NCBI GenBank assembly: GCA_903642325.1
Contig: CAHJWM010000046.1
Coordinates: 1 to 37,310 of the forward strand
Reading direction: 5' to 3'
From: Myxococcales bacterium
GTDB lineage: Bacteria > Myxococcota_A > Polyangia > Polyangiales > Polyangiaceae
Length of the DNA: 37,310 nucleotides
Shown: positions 25,150-32,029 of the stretch, piece after piece
How the letters are laid out: every line of letters starts with the position of its first letter
Numbering within the stretch: the first letter of the stretch is position 1
Made by a program: the position numbers and the translations under genes
The notes under the pieces: generated by a model
What the model was told of the DNA's origin: nothing
Databases searched by the model: none
Seen by the model: only the letters and a program-made list of their open reading frames with translations

Positions 25150-26193
25150 GTGAATCGACGGTATGTCGCGTATTTCAGGGTTTTGCTGCTAGGTGCAGTG
25201 TTCGCGCTCCCTTCCAGCGCGCTAGCGCAGGCGGCCGCTCGCTTGCATTACACGGCGCCCGCGGGCTGCCCCGCGCAGGCGGAGTTCGAGGCGGCGGTGG
25301 CGGCCCGGGGCGGGCAATTCGACTCCGAACCAGCACGAGATAGCGCGTTCGACGTATCGATCAACGCGGCGGTGGAAGGCTTTCGCGCTTCGCTCACCGT
25401 GCGAAGTGCGACAGGCACGTCCAACCCGCGCGAGGTACGAGCCGCGAGCTGCGACGCAGTCGCCGACGCCCTCGCTGTAGTCACGGCGATTGCGTTGAAC
25501 CCCGACGCACCGGCCGATATTTGGTCAGAGCCGCGGAGCGATGCGCGGCCCTCAGCGCCGCCAAAGATCACGCGCCCGGCATTGCGCGGCGGGGCGGACC
25601 TTGCGCCGCGCGTCGTACACGTCGATGCGGGTGAGCTGCGTCTAGACCATGCGCTCGCACTGGAAGCATTCGCCGGACCCGTGATTGGCTTCGTTTCGGG
25701 GCGCGCCAGCGAGCGCTTGGACATCACGGCATCACGTGCGAACTTCGTTAGCTTGCCCAGCGGACAAAGCTACCTACTTGGTACCATCGTGCGGCTGCGC
25801 GGAAGCGTTCTGTTCAATCGAACCTACCGATTGGGCGATTTTTCGAGTGAAGTGGGCGGTCAAGAGGTCGGCGCGAGTCTCTGTTTTTCGCCTCACTACG
25901 ACACTGACGGTTGGGTGCTGCTGGGCTGCGCAGAAATTTCCGCCGGCTTGCTTGCCTTGCGGACGAAAGACGCGACCGGAAAAGTCACGCAAGACAAGAC
26001 TCAGGGGTTTGGCGCACTAGGGCTAAGCATCGAAACCAGCTACAACCTGGCCGCGCATTTTCAGTTGGGTCTGCGGCTCGGCGCGCAAACCCTGACCAGC
26101 CGTACGACTGCAGAGCGGCCAGATGGCAGCGAGCTCCTCCGCTCCTCGGGAGTCATGGCTTCGGGCATGTTGGGCGTTGGAACGCACTTTTGA
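25150..26193 (+). CDS. Outer-membrane-like protein of an ECF sigma operon
   Basis: A 347-residue exported protein. From GTG 25150 the N-terminus is a good Sec signal peptide (FRVLLLGAVFALPSSALAQA). The mature part starts with a domain containing TAPAGCPAQAEFEAAVAARG and later CDAVADALAVVTAIALNP. In Polyangiales this pattern ('GCP...F...V', 'C..V..ALA.V.A..L.P') recurs in uncharacterised proteins beside ECF sigma genes. The C-terminal half has alternating Gly/aromatic strands (LAAHFQLGLRLGAQTLTS, ending GMLGVGTHF with terminal Phe), suggesting a small outer-membrane beta barrel. The frame stays open back to 24913, but that stretch lacks a signal and runs over the divergent promoter. The stop overlaps the sigma-factor start (TGATG), giving tight coupling. 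Function unknown. Confidence 0.7.
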   Translation: MNRRYVAYFRVLLLGAVFALPSSALAQAAARLHYTAPAGCPAQAEFEAAVAARGGQFDSEPARDSAFDVSINAAVEGFRASLTVRSATGTSNPREVRAASCDAVADALAVVTAIALNPDAPADIWSEPRSDARPSAPPKITRPALRGGADLAPRVVHVDAGELRLDHALALEAFAGPVIGFVSGRASERLDITASRANFVSLPSGQSYLLGTIVRLRGSVLFNRTYRLGDFSSEVGGQEVGASLCFSPHYDTDGWVLLGCAEISAGLLALRTKDATGKVTQDKTQGFGALGLSIETSYNLAAHFQLGLRLGAQTLTSRTTAERPDGSELLRSSGVMASGMLGVGTHF

Positions 26194-26831
26194 TGAGGGT
26201 GCCGAGCGTTATCCCTAATCCCGGCGCGTCATTCCAGGGCGATGCCAGCCGAAGCAGCGCCCGCCCGGCAGAGGCCAGCGTGCAGGCCGCGTTGAGCGGC
26301 GGTGTTCGAGATCTGCGAGCTCTGTTTCGCGGACACTACGCCTCGGTCTGGCGGTTGCTCCGCCGCTTTGGCGTGCCCGCCGCCGAGCTCGACGACCACG
26401 CGCAAGAGGTCTTCTGGGTCGCCGCGCGCCGCTTCGCCGACCTGCAACCAGGGCGCGAGGCGGCGTTCTTATATGGGGTCGCGGTGCGCGTTGCATCCAA
26501 CGTAGCCAGGCGCGGGAAGTCGACACCTCTGAGTGCGCAGGATGAAGCATTCGAAGCCTTGATCGATCCGGGACCGTCCCCGGAAGAGGCGCTCAATCAA
26601 CGGCAAGCCTTACTATTGCTCGACCAAGTGCTGGACCGCATGCCGCTCGAGCTACGCACCGTCTTCGTGCTGTTCGAGCTCGAAGGCATCTCGGTCATTG
26701 ACATCGCAGAGATCGAGGGCATTCCAGTGGGCACGGCGAGCTCTCGCTTGCGCCGCGCGCGGCAAGAATTTTCCGCGATCAGCAAGCGAGCTCAGGCGGC
26801 CCTGGTCACCCAGAAAGCGCCACGCCGATGA
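26193..26831 (+). CDS. ECF-type RNA polymerase sigma factor
   Basis: A 212-residue sigma factor of the extracytoplasmic-function class. Region 2 is LRALFRGHYASVWRLLRRFGVPAAELDDHAQEVFWVAARRF; the DDHAQEVFW part replaces the common D..Q..F motif. Region 4 is LDRMPLELRTVFVLFELEGISVIDIAEIEGIPVGTASSRLRRAR, with a clear helix-turn-helix. A poorly conserved N-terminal extension of about 45 residues precedes region 2. ATG 26193 overlaps the upstream stop by one base, and the downstream gene overlaps its end by 4 bases (ATGA), so the three are one operon. The membrane protein that follows is the likely anti-sigma factor. It directs RNA polymerase to a small regulon, probably for the cell envelope. Confidence 0.88.
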   Translation: MRVPSVIPNPGASFQGDASRSSARPAEASVQAALSGGVRDLRALFRGHYASVWRLLRRFGVPAAELDDHAQEVFWVAARRFADLQPGREAAFLYGVAVRVASNVARRGKSTPLSAQDEAFEALIDPGPSPEEALNQRQALLLLDQVLDRMPLELRTVFVLFELEGISVIDIAEIEGIPVGTASSRLRRARQEFSAISKRAQAALVTQKAPRR

Positions 26832-27595
26832 CAACCAGCGATCAAGATCCGCGGGATACAATAGACATGTTCGAACGCAAGCTGCTCGATTCCGCTCGCT
26901 CATACGAATTGAGCCCAGAAGCGGTTGAAAGGGCATGGCTGCGTTTTTCTGGGTCGATGGCGGCCGGAGCGACGGCTGCTGGCTTGGACGTAGCAAGCTC
27001 GAACGAAAGCAGCGCGCGGATGCGAGCCCGGTATGGCGCCGCCAAGTATTTGCTGATCGGCGCGCTGAGCGGTAGCGCGCTGATGTTCGCGTGGCTCGGT
27101 ATGCGTGCACCCTTGTCCCCGCGCGGAATCACCGTGCGGCCTACCGCCCTGCCGACCAGCGCGCCGCCCCCGTTGTCGAGCACCGGCAGGGTCGCTGCTC
27201 TCGATGTCAAACAGGTTTTTTTTACGGAGCGCATCCGCCCCCCGCACCGCGGCGCAGAGGCCCGCACCCCGCGAGCGCAAGAACCAACCTTGCCGCCGCC
27301 CGCAGCCGGCACCGAGTCCAGCGCTCCTTCCACGCTCGCGGCCGAGGTGGCAGCGCTGGACGCAGCACGCGCCGCGGCCCGCGCCGGCGCCTACAACCGC
27401 GCGCTCGATCTGCTCGGACAATATCAACGAGATTTCCCCGCCGGTGCACTAGGTGCGGACGCAGACGTGGCAACCATCGAAGTGCTCTACGCGAAGCGCG
27501 ACCGCGCTGAAGCCACGCGCCGCGCGGAGCACTTCTTGGCTCAATTTCCCAATGACCCGCACTCAGCAGTGGTGAAGCGGCTACTCACGCCTTAG
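26828..27595 (+). CDS. Membrane-anchored protein, likely anti-sigma factor
   Basis: A 255-residue protein with a cytoplasmic N-terminal part of about 70 residues, one membrane helix (about 72-92; AKYLLIGALSGSALMFAWLGM), a Pro/Ala/Ser-rich periplasmic linker, and a C-terminal helical domain (DAARAAARAGAYNRALDLLGQYQRDFP, later RAEATRRAEHFLAQFPNDPHS) of TPR/YfiO-like look. The start (ATG 26828) overlaps the sigma gene by 4 bases. Position and topology fit an anti-sigma factor that holds the ECF sigma at the membrane until an envelope signal arrives, but the N-terminus has no ZAS (HxxxCxxC) zinc motif. Assignment is by context and topology, not by a recognised domain. Confidence 0.72.
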   Translation: MTTSDQDPRDTIDMFERKLLDSARSYELSPEAVERAWLRFSGSMAAGATAAGLDVASSNESSARMRARYGAAKYLLIGALSGSALMFAWLGMRAPLSPRGITVRPTALPTSAPPPLSSTGRVAALDVKQVFFTERIRPPHRGAEARTPRAQEPTLPPPAAGTESSAPSTLAAEVAALDAARAAARAGAYNRALDLLGQYQRDFPAGALGADADVATIEVLYAKRDRAEATRRAEHFLAQFPNDPHSAVVKRLLTP

Positions 27596-27793
27596 AGTCG
27601 GGCAACGAGACGCATCGCGCGCGTTGCAGGTGCCCCGAGATTGGCGGTAGGGACCCCGTGCTTGCGCTTGGGCCGCCCCGGGGCCGCCGATATCCGACGT
27701 ATGCCTGAGGAAATGCATGCAGCGTTGTTCCGCCGTCAATGCGTAGTTTTGGCTTCGTCCGGCTCCAAGGTCCCGCTCGAAGCGCCGCGTCCT

Positions 27794-28459
27794 TCAGCAC
27801 ATCATGAACAACTCGACGTCTTCGGCGAAGGGCACGGCTAGGTAGCCGTTGGCCGGGTTCCGAATGAACGCTAGGAAGTCTGGGTTGTGATCGGCGTTGT
27901 CGGCGAGCACCAAGGAACCCGCGCGCAAACGCGGTGCAACGAGGGCAAGGACGCACGGATAAAGCACTTTCGCGCCGTCCAAGAGCAAGAGATCGACGGC
28001 TTCGGGCAAGTCGCGCGCGAGCGTTTCGGTCGCATCTCCCTCGCGGATTTCGATCAGATCGGCCAAGCCCGCAGCGGCAAAGTTTTCGCGGGCACGGGCG
28101 ACTTTGGCTGGTTCGAACTCACTGCCAATCAAGCGGCCGCCGCCGTTGTCGCGCAGCGCGGCTGCAAGGTGCAGCGTCGAGAGCCCGAAGGACGTGCCAA
28201 ACTCGACGATTTGTCGCGCGTTCATGGCGCGCGCGAGCAAGTACAAGAGCCGACCGGTCTCGGGCGAGACGGGTAAGAACATGTCTTTGGCCATGCCGTA
28301 GAAACCGCGATAGTCGGTCTTCGCGCGGTCCATCAGCGCGGCGCGTTCGGCATCGCTGCTTTTCGCGAGCGTTTGACGGAGCGGTGCGTCGGCGGTTTGG
28401 GCCTCCGCAAACAGCCGAGTGAGAAGGGGTGCGAGCGGCGCGTTGAGCAAAGTATTCAT
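27794..28459 (-). CDS. SAM-dependent O-methyltransferase (Methyltransf_3-like)
   Basis: A 221-residue class I methyltransferase. Motif I is IVEFGTSFGLSTLHLAAAL, binding S-adenosylmethionine. Then come the acidic end of beta 2 (LIGSEFEPAKVARARENFA), REGDAT, and DLLLLDGAKVLYPCVLAL with the metal-linked Asp of catechol/caffeoyl-CoA-type O-methyltransferases. The closing VPFAEDVELFMMC is the usual C-terminal strand of that family (COG4122). It would methylate a hydroxyl of a small molecule in the cytoplasm; substrate unknown. It is divergent from a TetR regulator, 53 bases between starts, and such pairs usually mean the regulator controls the enzyme. ATG 28459 is the first plausible start. Confidence 0.88.
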   Translation of the reverse strand: MNTLLNAPLAPLLTRLFAEAQTADAPLRQTLAKSSDAERAALMDRAKTDYRGFYGMAKDMFLPVSPETGRLLYLLARAMNARQIVEFGTSFGLSTLHLAAALRDNGGGRLIGSEFEPAKVARARENFAAAGLADLIEIREGDATETLARDLPEAVDLLLLDGAKVLYPCVLALVAPRLRAGSLVLADNADHNPDFLAFIRNPANGYLAVPFAEDVELFMMC

Positions 28460-28512
28460 ACCGGTTAGAATACGAGGGATCCTTCGCCTTCGTGCTTCGC
28501 ATTCCCCGCCCC

Positions 28513-29163
28513 GTGACCAAGGTTAAGCAATCGCCAATAACTGCGCGAAAAGCGCCGGCGCAGGCGCGCTCGCGGCGGCTCGTGTCCGACATTCTCGAAG
28601 CCGCGGCTCGCGTTTTGGCGCGCGAGGGCTCGCGCCGGTTCACCACCGAGCGGGTCGCCGAAGAAGCCGGCGTCAGCGTGGGCTCGCTGTATCAGTACTT
28701 CGCGAGCAAGGAAGCGTTGCTGTTTCGCTTGCAGACCGACGAATGGCAGGACACCTGGGCAATTCTGGATGAGATTTCGAGGGACACGCGCCTCGTGCCG
28801 CTCGAACGGCTGCGCAAAGTAGTGATCGTGTTCTTTCGCTCGGAGCAGCAAGAGGCGGCACTGCGCGTGGCCCTCGACGACTCGGGCGCGCTGTTCCGTG
28901 ACGCGCCGGAAGCGCGAGCTTTTACTGCGCTCACGCGTCAGCGCATGCGCGACTTCTTCAAGGAGCTCTTACCCGGCGTACCGGCGGACAAGCAAGAATT
29001 CGCGGCCGACGTCGTGCTCACGGCCATGGCGGCGACTGCGGAGAAAGTAACCGTACAAGGCTTGGATCGGCGGACCGTCGATGCTTGGGCCAAAGCCAAC
29101 GCGGAGATGTATTGCACTTACCTCGAGGCGCTGCTTCGGCTCGCTCCCTCACGGCGCCGATAG
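28513..29163 (+). CDS. TetR/AcrR-family transcriptional regulator
   Basis: A 216-residue TetR-type repressor. The N-terminal DNA-binding domain (about 15-65) reads RRLVSDILEAAARVLAREG and FTTERVAEEAGVSVGSLYQYFASKEALLFRL, the hallmark helix-turn-helix with the Y-x-Y/H-F motif. The C-terminal ligand domain is helical and unassigned. Start: GTG 28513 is preferred because it gives the short basic leader usual for the family; GTG 28492 would add seven residues. TAGAAT at 28466-28471 could be its -10 element. Divergent from the O-methyltransferase, which it probably represses together with itself; the 53-base gap would hold a shared operator, though I could not pick out a clean palindrome there. 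Confidence 0.88.
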   Translation: MTKVKQSPITARKAPAQARSRRLVSDILEAAARVLAREGSRRFTTERVAEEAGVSVGSLYQYFASKEALLFRLQTDEWQDTWAILDEISRDTRLVPLERLRKVVIVFFRSEQQEAALRVALDDSGALFRDAPEARAFTALTRQRMRDFFKELLPGVPADKQEFAADVVLTAMAATAEKVTVQGLDRRTVDAWAKANAEMYCTYLEALLRLAPSRRR

Positions 29164-29715
29164 CTGAAAGAGCTCGATGTCGTCTCGCGAGTCGAGCTTT
29201 TTCTTTAGAGGTTGCGGATAGCTCGTGACGAACACTTCGAGCGTCGGTGAGACCACGGCCCCAACGAGGTGACCGCCAAACGCGCGCCCGCTTTCGCGAC
29301 CGAGCGTAACGTGCGCGTGCACCACCGTTTTGCCCTCCGCGCCGACGCCGATGTCGCCGATCAGCGAAAGCACCTCGAGCTGTTCGTCGAGACGCATGGC
29401 CTTGTACTGCTGCTTGGCGAAGTCGAACCAACCCACCTCTGCGTCACGCACGGCGCCGATTGCCGTGAAGCTCGCGGCCGTAACTCGTTCGGCTCGGGCA
29501 AAGTCGCTGAGCGCGGTCATCACTTCGTCCCCTCGCGCGAGCACGAGCGCGTATTCTTTGGAGCCGTCCCCGCGCGTCGCGAGTAAGCGATGTTGCGCGC
29601 CGGGCGCAGCGCCTGTTGGTTTCAGCTCGGCACGCGACAGATAGCGAACCATGGGGTCGTGGTGTTGGGCGCAAGCGGTGGCGGCAGCGAGCACGAGTAG
29701 GGCGACGACGCGCAT
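29149..29715 (-). CDS. PPC/DUF296-domain lipoprotein
   Basis: A 188-residue exported protein. It has a short signal peptide (RVVALLVLAAATAC) with a lipobox-like ATAC, Cys15, then a PPC (DUF296, PF03479) domain from about residue 40. The signature VHAHVTLGRESGRAFGGHLVGAVV and an ending strand TLEVFVTSY are clear; the His-x-His plus GGHL pattern binds a metal in some members. Most PPC proteins are cytoplasmic or fused to AT-hooks, so an apparently lipid-anchored copy is unusual. The start at ATG 29715 was chosen because it yields the signal peptide; the frame runs on to 29916 without a signal. The last 15 bases overlap the convergent TetR gene. The function of free PPC domains is not established. 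Confidence 0.8.
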   Translation of the reverse strand: MRVVALLVLAAATACAQHHDPMVRYLSRAELKPTGAAPGAQHRLLATRGDGSKEYALVLARGDEVMTALSDFARAERVTAASFTAIGAVRDAEVGWFDFAKQQYKAMRLDEQLEVLSLIGDIGVGAEGKTVVHAHVTLGRESGRAFGGHLVGAVVSPTLEVFVTSYPQPLKKKLDSRDDIELFQLSAP

Positions 29716-29952
29716 GGGTGAACTTACCACCGTCCAGCAAGCGCTCGAGTGAGGCGATTCCGTGCTGGTACAGGTCACAACACGCGCGCGTGCGCGAACC
29801 GATCGACTTGCGTGGCAACGACGCAGGCCGCGAGGTGCGTGGCTGGACCTACGATCGCCCCTCGCAAGCGTTCGAGTGGGAGAAGAGCGCGGCAAACGCG
29901 GGCCGCGCGGGCCCAAACGTGGAGGCGCAAGCTCTTCTCCTTGCCGACCCGG

Positions 29953-30921
29953 CTAACCGAGCGGCTCTTCGAAAGCGGCGAAGCGACCCGCCAGCCACCC
30001 ACCGACGAGTAATTGCAGGGGATGGTAGATCATGATTGGCAGCAAGATGACGCCCAAACCCGGGTGTGCACCGAAGATCAGACGGGCCATGGGTACGCCG
30101 GAGGCGAGCGTCTTCTTCGAGCCGCAGAACAAGGCCGCGATGCGATCGGGCAGTTCGAAGCCGAGTGCGCGACTCACCGCGGTCACGAAAAGCATGACCA
30201 AGGCGAGCAGCGCAAGCGAGGTCAATGTCGAGATGAGCAGGGGCGCGGCACCCGCGCTCCACACGCCCGCCATGACCGAGTCACAGAAGGACGTGTAAAC
30301 GAGCAAGAGGATGGTGAGGCGATCGAGCACCGCTATCTGCGCCTTATGCCGGCTAGCCAGCGCACCGAGCAGCGGGCGCGTGGCCTGGCCGATGAACAAC
30401 GGCAGCACCAGCCAGATCAGTAGATCGAGCACGACCCGTGCGAACGGCAATGAATGACCCGCGGCGCCCAGCACGAGGCCGAGCCAGAGCGGGGTGAGCA
30501 CGACGCCGAGCAAGCTCGAGAGCGTGGCGTTGAACACCGCGCCCGGAACATTGCCACGCGCGGTCGCCGTGAGCGCCACGGACGACGACACGGTGGACGG
30601 CAGCACGCACAAGAAGAACAGACCCGTGCGTAAGTCGGGGCCTATTGCCGAGCCAAAGGCACATAAAATCAGCAGGCCGAGCAGCGGAAACAACAGGAAT
30701 GTGCACAGCTGGACAAGCGCGTGAAGGCGCCAGTTGCGCGCGCCCGCCGCCATCGCTTTAAACGAGAGCGTGAGGCCGTGCAGAAAGAAGATCAGCGACA
30801 CCCCGAGCTTGTTCAGCAGCTCGGGATGCAAGCTTCCGCCCTTGGCGCCTGGGTTGGGCAGCAACCAAGAAAATACGACGGCCACGCCCATGCCGATCAA
30901 AAACCAATCTGGCTTCTTCAA
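29953..30921 (-). CDS. SBF-like bile acid:sodium symporter family protein
   Basis: A 322-residue inner-membrane protein with about nine or ten helices, related to YfeH/SBF-like members (PF13593) of the bile acid:sodium symporter (BASS) superfamily. Typical blocks are GVSLIFFLHGLTLS near helix 2, LPSTVSSSVALTATARGN (crossover motif region) and FCGSKKTLASGVPMARLIFG near the C-terminus. Bacterial members exchange or import organic anions with sodium; the substrate here is unknown. The start is a TTG at 30921 preceded by GAGG at 8 bases spacing; the frame continues upstream to 31029 (TTG) with no better start. It is read divergently from the reductase at 31222 with a 300-base gap. Confidence 0.87.
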   Translation of the reverse strand: MKKPDWFLIGMGVAVVFSWLLPNPGAKGGSLHPELLNKLGVSLIFFLHGLTLSFKAMAAGARNWRLHALVQLCTFLLFPLLGLLILCAFGSAIGPDLRTGLFFLCVLPSTVSSSVALTATARGNVPGAVFNATLSSLLGVVLTPLWLGLVLGAAGHSLPFARVVLDLLIWLVLPLFIGQATRPLLGALASRHKAQIAVLDRLTILLLVYTSFCDSVMAGVWSAGAAPLLISTLTSLALLALVMLFVTAVSRALGFELPDRIAALFCGSKKTLASGVPMARLIFGAHPGLGVILLPIMIYHPLQLLVGGWLAGRFAAFEEPLG

Positions 30922-31221
30922 TCCGCTGACCTCGTGAGATGCGTTCTGATTCTGCCAAGCCTGAAGCCCGAGGTCGATCGCGACGCGCCGTTCACCGGCC
31001 GGCTCGGTGTGCAGGCGTGAGTGTCGCAAGAGTCACTCTGTTCCGTCACTTGCCCCACGCGGCGCGGGTCGGCCGAAGGCGTGCAAGTCCACCGCCTAGC
31101 GCGTCATCGTGCTTCGTGCCAGGCTCGCCACCGAGTGCCTCCCGTGCAGCGCGAGCCGCCGAGCTCGCATTGACCGCCAGGCTCGGAGTGCGGCTCGTTT
31201 GCGACGAACAAGGAGCGAAGT
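30922..31221. other. Divergent intergenic region, nothing specific seen
   Basis: 300 bases between the divergent symporter and reductase genes. Overlapping frames in this interval are shadows or the 5' extension of the symporter frame. No palindrome of note and no confident promoter were recognised, although promoters for both genes must lie here. Confidence 0.4.
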
Positions 31222-31860
31222 ATGGACATTGGCATCATCGGGTCGGGCAACATGGGTGCGGCATTGGGTCAACGATTCGCGGGCAGTGGGCACCGCGTGT
31301 TGTTCGGCTCGCGCGATGCCGACAAAGGGCGAGCGCTGGCGGAAAAGGCCGGCAACGGCGCCCAGAGTGGCGACTTCGCTGCCGCGGCAAAGTTTGGCGA
31401 GCTTTTGATTTACACCGTGCGCGGAGTGTTCCCGTCCGCGTTGCTGGGCGATGTGACCACGCTTGCGGGAAAGATCGTGATCGACGTCAACAATACCGAC
31501 CTCACGCCGGACGCGCGCCCCATCGACCCCGGGGGGCCGACGCTCGTCGAGCAGCTCGCGGCGGACGTGCCGGCGGCGCGGGTGGTCAAAGCGTTCACCT
31601 CCACGCCAGCTCAGGTGATTGCGTTACCGCGCTATAAGCTGGCCGAAGCGCAGGTGGCAACACTGATATGCGGCAATGACGAAGCGGCGCGCGCCCAGGT
31701 CATGCATCTGGCGAGCGAGCTAGGATTTAGCCCAGTCGACTGTGGCGGGCTCGCCTACTCGCGCACGGTGGACGGCGCCGCCGACTTCGTGCGTTTTCAG
31801 ATCGCCAACCGTGGGCTCGGTCCCTTCGCGGTCTTGTCGCTGCGCGTCTTGTCGCCGTAA
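31222..31860 (+). CDS. F420/NADP-type oxidoreductase (COG2085-like)
   Basis: A 212-residue Rossmann-fold oxidoreductase. The N-terminus IGIIGSGNMGAALGQRFAGSGH is the nucleotide-binding GxGxxG motif, followed by FGSRDADKG, where the Ser-Arg-Asp after the second strand favours NADP(H). Later blocks VIDVNNTD and RVVKAFTSTPAQVI fit the NADPH-dependent F420 reductase-like family (COG2085), whose bacterial members often do not use F420 at all. Therefore the cofactor partner and substrate are open. ATG 31222 is preceded by AAGGAG (in caaggagcgaagt) at normal spacing, one of the best ribosome-binding sites of the window. The gene is alone on its strand; the next gene begins 169 bases on. Confidence 0.85.
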   Translation: MDIGIIGSGNMGAALGQRFAGSGHRVLFGSRDADKGRALAEKAGNGAQSGDFAAAAKFGELLIYTVRGVFPSALLGDVTTLAGKIVIDVNNTDLTPDARPIDPGGPTLVEQLAADVPAARVVKAFTSTPAQVIALPRYKLAEAQVATLICGNDEAARAQVMHLASELGFSPVDCGGLAYSRTVDGAADFVRFQIANRGLGPFAVLSLRVLSP

Positions 31861-32029
31861 ACAGAAACTGCCCGTATGAAGCCGATCGCTCGTGGCGGAG
31901 GTGCACACGTGCAGCTCGGAGGTCATTTCGGCTCAAACGGTCATTCGACGATGAACCTCGAGTCGTGGACACTGCGAGGTCGGCGGCTCGACGAGCGCTG
32001 CAGATTGGCGAGGGCTGTAGGGCGGTGGT

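Noticed and set aside
30939-31637. 232-aa + strand frame over the symporter and reductase genes
   Set aside because: Arg/Ala-rich shadow; it overlaps the well-supported reductase reading with its GxGxxG motif and ribosome-binding site.
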